A stretch of DNA of 64,000 bases, taken from positions 1,985,501 to 2,049,500 of the forward strand of contig NZ_FSQT01000002.1 in the NCBI RefSeq assembly GCF_900143515.1. Reading direction: 5' to 3'. Below the pieces are notes generated by a model that was not told where the DNA came from, searched no databases, and saw nothing but the letters and a program-made list of their open reading frames with translations. Made by a program: the position numbers and the translations under genes. The DNA is from Micromonospora cremea. GTDB taxonomy: Bacteria; Actinomycetota; Actinomycetes; Mycobacteriales; Micromonosporaceae. Positions 58,277 to 64,000 of the stretch are shown one piece after another (position 1 is the first letter of the stretch; each line of letters starts with the position of its first letter).

Positions 58277-59098
58277 ATGACCCGCCCGGGACTACCCAAG
58301 CTGATCGCGACCGACCTTGACGGGACGTTGGTTCGCAGCGACGACACCGTTTCCGCGTACACCCATGGGGTGCTCGACCGGGTGCGGGCCGCCGGCATTC
58401 CGGTGGTCGGCGCGACCGGGCGCGGACCGCGGCTGACCGAGCTGACCCGCAACGACATCCGGGCCGCCGACTTCCTGGTGATGGCCGGCGGCGGGTGGGT
58501 GGTCGACCAGAGCGACCCGACCGGCCCGGTGGTGCTCCGTGAGGAGCGACTGGCCGGCGAGGTGCTGGCCCGGCTGCTCGCCGAGCTGGAGGCCGAGGTC
58601 GGTCCGCTGACCGTCATGGTCGAGGCGTCCGACGAGCACGACGCCCCGCTCTGGGGCGACTACCACGCGAGCTGGCCCTACCCGGACAGGTTCGAGGCGC
58701 GTACCCGCGCGGAATGCCTCTCCGGTGATGTGATCAAGGCCTTCGCCCGGACCGGCGACCACCACGTGGACGAACTGCTGGCCGTGGCCCGCCGGATCGT
58801 TCCGCCGCAGGTCGCCACACTCACCCAGGCCGGACTCGGCTTCATCGAGATCTGCCCGCCCGGGGTGGACAAGGCGACGGGGCTGACCGTGGTCGCGCAG
58901 ACCCTCGGGGTCGACCCCGCCGACGTGCTGGTCTTCGGTGACATGCCCAACGACCTGCCGATGTTCGAGTGGGCCGGCTGGTCCCGGGTGGCGGTGGCCA
59001 ACGCGCACCCCGCCGTCCGTGCCGCCGCCGACGAGGTGACCCTGCGCAACGACGACGACGGAGTGGCGGTGTACCTGGACCGACTACTGTCCCGGTGA
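58277..59098 (+). CDS. Cof-type HAD hydrolase, first of a pair
   Basis: 273 residues. Motif I LIATDLDGTLVRSDD, motif II GATGRG, motif III K region (SGDVIKAFARTG) and motif IV GDMPNDLPMFEWAG, with a C2 cap (about 85-200). Phosphatase of sugar phosphates, nucleotides or similar. ATG 58277 has AAGGAGG 4-5 nt upstream. The next gene starts on the last base of the stop (TGATG), and both encode similar proteins (GDMPNDxPM in each), so this is a tandem duplication. The 58066-58276 gap (211 nt) holds no other gene that I can see. Confidence 0.92.
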   Translation: MTRPGLPKLIATDLDGTLVRSDDTVSAYTHGVLDRVRAAGIPVVGATGRGPRLTELTRNDIRAADFLVMAGGGWVVDQSDPTGPVVLREERLAGEVLARLLAELEAEVGPLTVMVEASDEHDAPLWGDYHASWPYPDRFEARTRAECLSGDVIKAFARTGDHHVDELLAVARRIVPPQVATLTQAGLGFIEICPPGVDKATGLTVVAQTLGVDPADVLVFGDMPNDLPMFEWAGWSRVAVANAHPAVRAAADEVTLRNDDDGVAVYLDRLLSR

Positions 59099-59910
59099 TG
59101 GGAGAGACACCCCGGCTCATCGCCACCGACATCGACGGCACGTTGATCCGCGACGACCACACGGTCAGCGCGCGCACCGCCAGCGTGCTCGCCCGGATTT
59201 CCGGGCAGGGCACACCGGTCGTGCTGGTCACCGGCCGTCCGGTCCGCTGGCTGAAGCTGGTGTACGACCAGCTGGCCGAGCCGCTGCCGGCGGTCTGCGC
59301 CAACGGCGCCGTGGTCTACGACCCGGTACGCGACGAGGTGCTGCGCGCCGACCCGCTCGCCCCGCAGCACCTGGCCGAGGTGGCCGAGCGGCTGCGTGCC
59401 GAGGTCCCCGGCATCGCCTTCGCCGTGGAGATCCTGGACAGCCGGGAGATGCGCCACGAGGGGCGGTACCCGCTGCGCTGGGACGCCGACCACGAGGCGA
59501 TCCGCCTGGTACGGACGCCGGAGGAGCTGCTGTCCGTACCGGCGGTGAAGCTGCTCGTGCGGGCCGGCGAACAGGACCCGGACGCCTTCGTCGAACTGGT
59601 CGCCGCGGCGGTGGCCGGCCTGGCCGAGGCGACGCACTCGTCGAACTCCGGGCTGGTGGAGATCTCCGCGGCCGGGGTGACCAAGGCGGCCGGGCTCGAC
59701 TGGTACTGCGACCGGCTCGGCGTGGCGGCGGCGGATGTGCTGGCCTTCGGCGACATGCCCAACGACGTACCCATGCTGAGCTGGGCCGGGCGTGGCGTGG
59801 CGGTGGCCAACGCGCACCGCGCCGTCCTGGCGGTCGCCGACGAGGTGACGGCGGCGAACACCGAGGACGGCGTGGCGGCGTACCTGGAGAAGATCTTCGG
59901 GGTGGGCTGA
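59098..59910 (+). CDS. Cof-type HAD hydrolase, second of a pair
   Basis: 270 residues. Motif I LIATDIDGTLIRDDH, motif II LVTGRP, motif III K in VPAVKLLVRAG and motif IV GDMPNDVPMLSWAG. C2 cap between. Overlaps the first HAD gene by one base, so translationally coupled. Divergence between the two caps suggests different substrates. Substrate unknown. Confidence 0.92.
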   Translation: MGETPRLIATDIDGTLIRDDHTVSARTASVLARISGQGTPVVLVTGRPVRWLKLVYDQLAEPLPAVCANGAVVYDPVRDEVLRADPLAPQHLAEVAERLRAEVPGIAFAVEILDSREMRHEGRYPLRWDADHEAIRLVRTPEELLSVPAVKLLVRAGEQDPDAFVELVAAAVAGLAEATHSSNSGLVEISAAGVTKAAGLDWYCDRLGVAAADVLAFGDMPNDVPMLSWAGRGVAVANAHRAVLAVADEVTAANTEDGVAAYLEKIFGVG

Positions 59911-59929
59911 CCGGGCCGGAGCCCGACGG

Positions 59930-60523
59930 TCAGAGGTACTGGCCGGTGTTGTGCCCCTCGCCACCGGCCGGCTGGCCGACGCCCGGCATCCCCGGCACGA
60001 TCCCCCCGGGACCGCTGGGCAGCGCCTGCCGGCCGCCGCGCATCTGCTCCAGCTGGACCCGGGCGGCCATCTGCTGGGCGACCAGGGCCGCCTGGATGCC
60101 GTGGAACAGGCCCTCCAGCCAACCGACGAGCTGGGCGTGCGCGATCCGCAGCTCGCTCTCGCTCGGGGCCTGGTCCTCGGTGAAGGGCAGCGAGATCCGC
60201 TCCAACTCGTCGCGCAGCTCGGGCGCGAGGCCGTCCTTGAGCTCGACGATGGACCGCTCGTGGATCTCGCGCATCCGGTTGCGGCTGGCGTCGTCCAGTG
60301 GGGCGGCCTTGACCTCCTCCAGCAACTGCTTGATCATGCTGCCGATCCGCATCACCTTGGCCGGCTGCTCGACCAGGCGGGTCGGGTCCTCGCCCTGCCC
60401 CTCCTCGGTCTGCACCGTGCCGATCGGCCGGCCGTCCGGGCCGACCACCACCACGGTGCCGGAGTGGCCGGAGTCGTCGCGGTCGGGCTCGTCGTTCTGT
60501 GCAGCGGAGTGCGCTTCGGTCAT
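59930..60523 (-). CDS. bpa: Bacterial proteasome activator (Bpa/PafE family)
   Basis: 197 residues, close to the 174-178 of mycobacterial Bpa. Helical core KVMRIGSMIKQLLEEVKAAPLDDASRNRMREIHERSIVELKDGLAPELRDELERISLPFTED, SELRIAHAQLVGWLEGLFHGIQAALVAQQMAARVQLEQM, and the C-terminal GQYL that docks on the 20S alpha ring and opens the gate. It lets the proteasome degrade unfolded proteins without ATP. It sits apart from the proteasome genes, as in mycobacteria. ATG 60532 (three residues longer) is an alternative. Confidence 0.93.
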   Translation of the reverse strand: MTEAHSAAQNDEPDRDDSGHSGTVVVVGPDGRPIGTVQTEEGQGEDPTRLVEQPAKVMRIGSMIKQLLEEVKAAPLDDASRNRMREIHERSIVELKDGLAPELRDELERISLPFTEDQAPSESELRIAHAQLVGWLEGLFHGIQAALVAQQMAARVQLEQMRGGRQALPSGPGGIVPGMPGVGQPAGGEGHNTGQYL

Positions 60524-60604
60524 GGGGTCCATCTTTACCCAGCGGGCGCAACCCATGCCGCCCGGGACCGACTCCCGGGCCCGAACCACCCGGGCGGGGC
60601 GCGC

Positions 60605-60610
60605 TACCGT
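60605..60610 (+). promoter_or_regulatory. -10 box (TACCGT) of a leaderless promoter
   Basis: TACCGT lies 6 nt before ATG 60617 of the esterase gene. Confidence 0.5.
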
Positions 60611-60616
60611 CGCGCC

Positions 60617-61414
60617 ATGCCTGCCGACCCGCGCGCCGTGCTGACCCGGCCCGCCCCGGAGCCCGATCGGACCGTGGCGTACGGCGACCACCCCGACCAG
60701 GTGGCCGACCTACGGCAGCCGGCCGGCGCCGGCCCGGCGCGACCGCTGGTCGTGGTGGTGCACGGCGGCTTCTGGCGGGCCGAGTACGACCGGCGCCACA
60801 CCGGGCCGCTGGCGGCCGCGCTCGCCTCCGCCGGCCACCCGGTCGCGCAGCTGGAGTACCGGCGCACCGGGCAGCCGGGCGGCGGCTGGCCGGGCACCAT
60901 GACCGACGTGCTGACCGGGGTCGCCGAGCTGCCCGCGCTGGCCGCCGAGGCGCTGCCCGGCCGCGTGACCCGGGCCGCCCCGATCCTGATCGGTCACTCC
61001 GCCGGGGGCCACCTGGCGCTGTACGCGGCGGCCACCGCACCCGCGACGGTGGGCGGCGTGCTCGCCCTGGCACCGGTGGCCGACCTGGCCGAGGCGTACC
61101 GGCAGGATCTGGACTCGGGCGCGGTGGCCGCGCTGCTCGGCGGCGGCCCGGCGCAGGTGCCGGACCGGTACGCGGCGACCGATCCACGGTCGTTGGTACC
61201 GACTCGGACACGGACAGTAGTGATGCATGGCTCGGCGGACCAGCAGGTGCCGGTGACGATGAGCCGGGACTTCGTCGCAACGGCACGTGCCGCAGGATCC
61301 GATATCTCCCTTGTCGAGCTGCCCGGATGCGAGCATTTCGGGCTGATCGACCCGGAGTCCCCGACCTGGCCCCAGGTCCTCGTTATGTTGCGGTCCCTGC
61401 ACGATGATCACTAG
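60617..61414 (+). CDS. Alpha/beta hydrolase (esterase/kynurenine-formamidase-like)
   Basis: 265 residues. Oxyanion motif VVVVHGGFWRAEYDRR, nucleophile Ser in GHSAGGHLA, Asp in VVMHGSADQQVP and His in GCEHFGLID. HGGFW with GHSAGGH is the arrangement of kynurenine formamidases and small-molecule esterases. No signal peptide. Kynurenine formamidase is only suggested by pattern; no other tryptophan-degradation gene is nearby. Confidence 0.82.
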   Translation: MPADPRAVLTRPAPEPDRTVAYGDHPDQVADLRQPAGAGPARPLVVVVHGGFWRAEYDRRHTGPLAAALASAGHPVAQLEYRRTGQPGGGWPGTMTDVLTGVAELPALAAEALPGRVTRAAPILIGHSAGGHLALYAAATAPATVGGVLALAPVADLAEAYRQDLDSGAVAALLGGGPAQVPDRYAATDPRSLVPTRTRTVVMHGSADQQVPVTMSRDFVATARAAGSDISLVELPGCEHFGLIDPESPTWPQVLVMLRSLHDDH

Positions 61415-61441
61415 CCATTGACGCAGCGTCGCGGAGCAGGT

Positions 61442-61465
61442 AGAACGCCGGAGGGGCGGCGTTCT
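61442..61465 (+). terminator. 9-bp hairpin between the esterase and binding-protein genes
   Basis: AGAACGCCG (61442-61450) and CGGCGTTCT (61457-61465) pair exactly around GAGGGG, followed about 12 nt later by CTTTT. It can terminate the esterase transcript or structure the leader of the binding-protein gene. Confidence 0.55.
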
Positions 61466-61494
61466 GCCCTGCAACGCTTTTGGGAAGGAACTCG

Positions 61495-62682
61495 GTGTCG
61501 CAGATGAATCGCAGGCGGGCGCTCCAGCTGTTGGCCGCGCTCGGTACGACCGGATTCGCCGCCGCGTGCGGCTCCGACACCGACGACCAGTCGACCGCCG
61601 ACCGGGGCCCAATCAAGATCGGTCTGATCACGCCGCAGGCCGGCGGCTTCAAGAGCATCGGTGACGACATCACCAACGGCTTCCAGCTCTTCCTCGACCT
61701 GCACGGCCAGCGGCTGGGCGGGCACCCGGTGGAGCTGCTGACCGCCGACGAGGGTGAGACCGCCAAGACCGGCAAGGCCGCCGTCGACGACCTGCTCAAG
61801 CAGGGCGTGCTGGCGCTCACCGGCGTGGTCAACTCGGCGGTGATGGTCGGCATCCGGGACACCGTCGAGCAGGCCCGCGTCCCGCTGATCGGCTCCAACG
61901 CCTCGCCGAGCAGCCTGCAGAGCGTCTTCTACATCTGGCGGACGTCCTACGTGCTGGACGAGGCCGGCCGTGCGCTGGGCCGCTACCTGCGCGACCAGCT
62001 GCCGTCGAACGGCCGCATCGCGATCATCATGCCGGAGAACGTCGGCAGCCCGGACGTGGTGCGGGGCTTCCGGCAGGAGTTCGGCGCCAGCGACCCGCGG
62101 ATCGGCGACCCGGTGACCAACACCAACCCCACCCCCAACCCCGGGAAGAACACGTACGTCGCGGACATCCGCAGGGCGCTGACCAAGAAGCCGACGGCGG
62201 TCGTCTGCTTCTACGCCGGCACGGCGGCGGTGGAGTTCATCAAGCAGCTGCGTGACCAGTTCTCCGGGCCGGTGTACGCACCCGGCTTCCTCACCGAGGG
62301 CGCCGTGCTGGAGAGCATGGACAAGGACGCGCTCGGCATCCAGACCGCGCTGAACTACTCGGCCGACCTGAACAACACGTCCAACCGGGTCTTCGCCTCG
62401 GCCTACCGCAAGAAGTATCAGGTCACGCCGACCACCTACGCGATGGCGTCGTATGACGCGGCGCAGGTGCTCGACCAGGCGATCCAGCTGACCGGCGGAT
62501 CACCCACCCCCCAGCAGGTCAACCTGGCGCTGGGCAAGATCGGCCAGATCGACAGCCCGCGCGGCATCTGGCAGTTCAACCAGCCGCGCACCCCGCAGCA
62601 GAAGTGGTACCTGCGCGAGGTACAGCGCGACGGTCAGGTCATGTCGAACGTGCTGATCAACGAGCTGGCCACGCTGGGCTGA
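61495..62682 (+). CDS. Branched-chain-amino-acid-type substrate-binding lipoprotein (Peripla_BP_6)
   Basis: 395 residues from GTG 61495 (AAGGA 5 nt upstream). N-terminus has NRRRALQLLAALGTTGFAAAC: an Arg run then a lipobox with Cys25, possibly Tat exported. Binding domain: IKIGLITPQAGGFKSIGDDITNGFQLFLDLHGQRLGGHPVELLTADEG, LIGSNASPSSLQS, YVLDEAGRALGRYL, and ALNYSADLNNTSNRVFASAYRKKYQVTPTTYAMASYDAAQVL. Captures an amino acid, urea or similar ligand. No ABC permease or ATPase genes are adjacent. Confidence 0.85.
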   Translation: MSQMNRRRALQLLAALGTTGFAAACGSDTDDQSTADRGPIKIGLITPQAGGFKSIGDDITNGFQLFLDLHGQRLGGHPVELLTADEGETAKTGKAAVDDLLKQGVLALTGVVNSAVMVGIRDTVEQARVPLIGSNASPSSLQSVFYIWRTSYVLDEAGRALGRYLRDQLPSNGRIAIIMPENVGSPDVVRGFRQEFGASDPRIGDPVTNTNPTPNPGKNTYVADIRRALTKKPTAVVCFYAGTAAVEFIKQLRDQFSGPVYAPGFLTEGAVLESMDKDALGIQTALNYSADLNNTSNRVFASAYRKKYQVTPTTYAMASYDAAQVLDQAIQLTGGSPTPQQVNLALGKIGQIDSPRGIWQFNQPRTPQQKWYLREVQRDGQVMSNVLINELATLG

Positions 62683-62704
62683 GCGCCCACCAGGAGCAAG
62701 GTCA

Positions 62705-62736
62705 GGGGCCGGTCTCCCGAAAGGGAGGCCGGCCCC
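62705..62736. terminator. 14-bp hairpin with GAAA tetraloop between convergent genes
   Basis: Arms 62705-62718 and 62723-62736 (GGGGCCGGtCTCCC) pair at 13 of 14 positions with the other a G-U, closing a GAAA loop. It separates the convergent binding-protein and dimethylargininase genes. Confidence 0.75.
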
Positions 62737-62758
62737 CGACGTACGCGGCGGTTTCCGG

Positions 62759-63583
62759 TCAGTGCCGGAGTTCGGCGATGCAGCACTTCACGCTGCCGCC
62801 GCCCTTCTTCAGCTCGGCCAAATCGACCGGGACCGGGGTATAGCCGGCGGCCTTGAGCTTGCCGGCCAACCGGGTGGCCTCACTGTTGAGCACCACGTTC
62901 GCGCCGTCGCTGACCAGGTTGAGCCCGAAGGCCATCGCGTCCTCGTCGTCGGCGATCACCGCGTCCGGGAAGAGCTGGGTGAGCACCCGCTGGCTGGCCG
63001 CGGAGAAGGCGCCGGGGAAGTAGACGATGTTCGAGTCGTCGATGGAGGCGAGCGCCACGTCCAGGTGGTAGAAGCGGGGGTCGATCAGGCGCAGCGACAC
63101 CACCGGCCGGCCCAGCGCCTCCTGCGCCTCGGCGTGCGCCGGGATCTCGGTGCGGAAGCCGTGCCCGGCCAGGATGAGCCCGCCGTGCGCCTCCGGCACG
63201 TACGCGAAGTCACCCTCGCCCTCGTTGGTCTCGCTCGGGGCGATGAACCGCCAGGCCTGCGACTCGTAGAAGGCATGGTGCAGGGCGGCCTCGGCGGCCC
63301 GCTGCTCATGCTTGAACCGCGCGCCGTAGACGCTGCCGTCCACCACGAAGGCGCCGTTGGCGGCGTACACCATGTCGGGCAGGCCACGCTCGGGGGTGAG
63401 CAGATGCACCTCGTGGCCGAGGCCGACCAGCGTGTCGCGCAGCCGGTCCCACTGCTTGACGGCCAGTTCCCGGTCGACCGGGGTGGTCACGTCCATCCAC
63501 GGATTGATCGCGTACTCCACCGCGAAGTGCTCGGGCGAGCACATGAGATATGTCCGCTTTCGCGGGACTCGCTGCTGGTTCAC
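62759..63583 (-). CDS. ddaH: Dimethylargininase (N,N-dimethylarginine dimethylaminohydrolase)
   Basis: 274 residues from GTG 63583. Pentein fold: MCSPEHFAVEYAINPWMD, LPDMVYAANGAFVVDG, DFAYVPE, catalytic His in DPRFYHLDVALASID and catalytic Cys in GGSVKCCIAEL. Hydrolyses methylated arginines to citrulline and an amine. It belongs to the same guanidine-modifying superfamily as the arginine deiminase 11 kb away. Start set by TACTCT 8 nt upstream; an AsnC-type regulator diverges 68 nt away. Confidence 0.88.
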   Translation of the reverse strand: MNQQRVPRKRTYLMCSPEHFAVEYAINPWMDVTTPVDRELAVKQWDRLRDTLVGLGHEVHLLTPERGLPDMVYAANGAFVVDGSVYGARFKHEQRAAEAALHHAFYESQAWRFIAPSETNEGEGDFAYVPEAHGGLILAGHGFRTEIPAHAEAQEALGRPVVSLRLIDPRFYHLDVALASIDDSNIVYFPGAFSAASQRVLTQLFPDAVIADDEDAMAFGLNLVSDGANVVLNSEATRLAGKLKAAGYTPVPVDLAELKKGGGSVKCCIAELRH

Positions 63584-63591
63584 GTTCACCA

Positions 63592-63597
63592 AGAGTA
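63592..63597 (-). promoter_or_regulatory. -10 box (TACTCT) of the ddaH promoter
   Basis: Minus-strand TACTCT lies 8 nt before GTG 63583; it is in the 68-nt divergent promoter region shared with the Lrp/AsnC gene. Confidence 0.45.
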
Positions 63598-63651
63598 GGT
63601 ACCGTTGAACTTTGGTAACAGCCACAACCATTGCTTCCCAGAGGCGGAACG

Positions 63652-64000
63652 TTGCAGATAGACGCGGTAGACCAGCGGATCATTGCGTTGCTCGTCGCCG
63701 ACGCCCGCGCGTCGTACGCCGACATCGGCACCCGGGTGTCACTCTCCGCCCCGGCGGTCAAGCGCCGGGTCGACAGATTGCGCGCCACCGGCGTGATCAG
63801 GGGATTCACGGCGGTGGTTGATCCGGCGGCCGTCGGCTGGACCACCGAGGCGTTCGTCGAGCTGTTCTGTGCCGGCCGAACCACCCCGGCACAGATCGGT
63901 GTGGCGGCCCGCCGGCACCCGGAAGTGGTCGGCGCGTACACCGTCTCCGGCGAGGCGGACGCACTGGTGCACCTGCGCGCCGCCGACATCGCCCACCTGG
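63652..64000 (+). CDS. Lrp/AsnC-family transcriptional regulator (3' end outside window)
   Basis: Translation of 63652-64000 gives 116 residues starting LQIDAVDQRIIALLVADARASYADIGTRVSLSAPAVKRRVDRLRATGVIRGFTAVV, the N-terminal winged helix-turn-helix of AsnC proteins, then the start of the RAM domain (GAYTVSGEADALVHLRAADIAHL). The gene runs off the right edge. TTG start with GAGG 7-9 nt upstream. It diverges from dimethylargininase across 68 nt, so it probably controls ddaH in response to an amino acid such as arginine or a derivative (inference). Confidence 0.88.
   Translation, partial: MQIDAVDQRIIALLVADARASYADIGTRVSLSAPAVKRRVDRLRATGVIRGFTAVVDPAAVGWTTEAFVELFCAGRTTPAQIGVAARRHPEVVGAYTVSGEADALVHLRAADIAHL

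Noticed and set aside
1..64000. CRISPR array, tRNA/rRNA, transposase, integrase, prophage or restriction system
   Set aside because: No direct-repeat/spacer array, no clover-leaf or CCA-ended tRNA stretch, and no recognisable mobile-element or defence protein was seen on either strand.

Overview
The window is a very GC-rich, densely coded stretch of actinobacterial chromosome, most likely from Micromonospora or a close relative in the Micromonosporaceae. Reasons: strong G/C third-position bias; frequent GTG starts; many genes that lack a Shine-Dalgarno but carry a TANNNT hexamer 6-8 nt before the start codon (leaderless mRNAs); two SigE-type ECF sigma factors; a bacterial proteasome activator (Bpa); and several actinobacteria-restricted families. 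I see no rRNA, tRNA, CRISPR array, transposase or phage gene. The gene content looks like conserved core, not an island.

Layout. 1-3300: tail of a membrane glycosyltransferase-like protein, a secreted SGNH esterase with a ricin-type lectin domain, and a small lipoprotein. 3300-8500: an OmpR-type two-component system, a phosphotransferase operon and a thiolase. 8600-12700: PH-like membrane protein, rhomboid protease, cyclophilin, a DUF5324-like protein and a CorA transporter. 13000-16500: MocR-like aminotransferase, SnoaL-like protein, CBS pair, Nudix hydrolase and a winged-helix-like protein. 16600-20500: cytidylyltransferase-like NTase, glycerol-1-phosphate-dehydrogenase-like enzyme, CDP-alcohol phosphatidyltransferase and GT4 glycosyltransferase, which together look like a pathway for a phospho-polyol lipid or polymer. 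20500-25300: Fpg/Nei glycosylase, polyprenyl sugar-phosphate transferase and a LytS/LytTR pair. 25400-35000: two ECF sigma/membrane-protein pairs flanking a second two-component operon (with a DUF4153-type membrane protein) and a DUF485/sodium-solute symporter pair. 35100-41300: ABC exporter, a frameshifted alpha/beta hydrolase, a flavin-reductase-like protein and a second DUF485/acetate symporter pair with a CRP-like palindrome upstream. 41400-47500: sugar-nucleotide epimerase/decarboxylase, three LytR-CpsA-Psr (LCP) proteins in a row, rhodanese and glycerophosphodiesterase; this is a cell-wall glycopolymer neighbourhood. 47600-57200: PAS histidine kinase with a separate HATPase protein, DUF5926, arginine deiminase, NERD-like, PAS and ACT proteins, prephenate dehydratase, AIM24, a zinc metallopeptidase and OsmC. 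57300-64000: membrane protein, two Cof-type HAD phosphatases, Bpa, an esterase, a branched-chain-amino-acid-type binding lipoprotein, dimethylargininase, and the start of a divergent Lrp/AsnC regulator that runs off the window.

Most interesting signals: a one-mismatch parS site overlapping a start codon (38574-38589); three DnaA-box-like nonamers in 40 bp (27577-27616); a window-wide set of leaderless promoters that fixes many start codons, including two divergent -10 boxes sharing 2 bp (20503-20512); a GAGTGA-N6-TCACTC palindrome before the acetate symporter operon; a 13-bp-arm palindrome upstream of arginine deiminase; a repeat family of near-perfect 47-nt palindromes (2588-2634, 41342-41389, decayed copy 33542-33564); the polyol-phosphate gene set; and an LCP gene whose membrane anchor is encoded in frame but without any ATG, GTG or TTG start. 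The parS and DnaA-box signals, with the cyclophilin/rhomboid/DUF5324 and pheA/arcA neighbourhoods, suggest an origin-proximal location.
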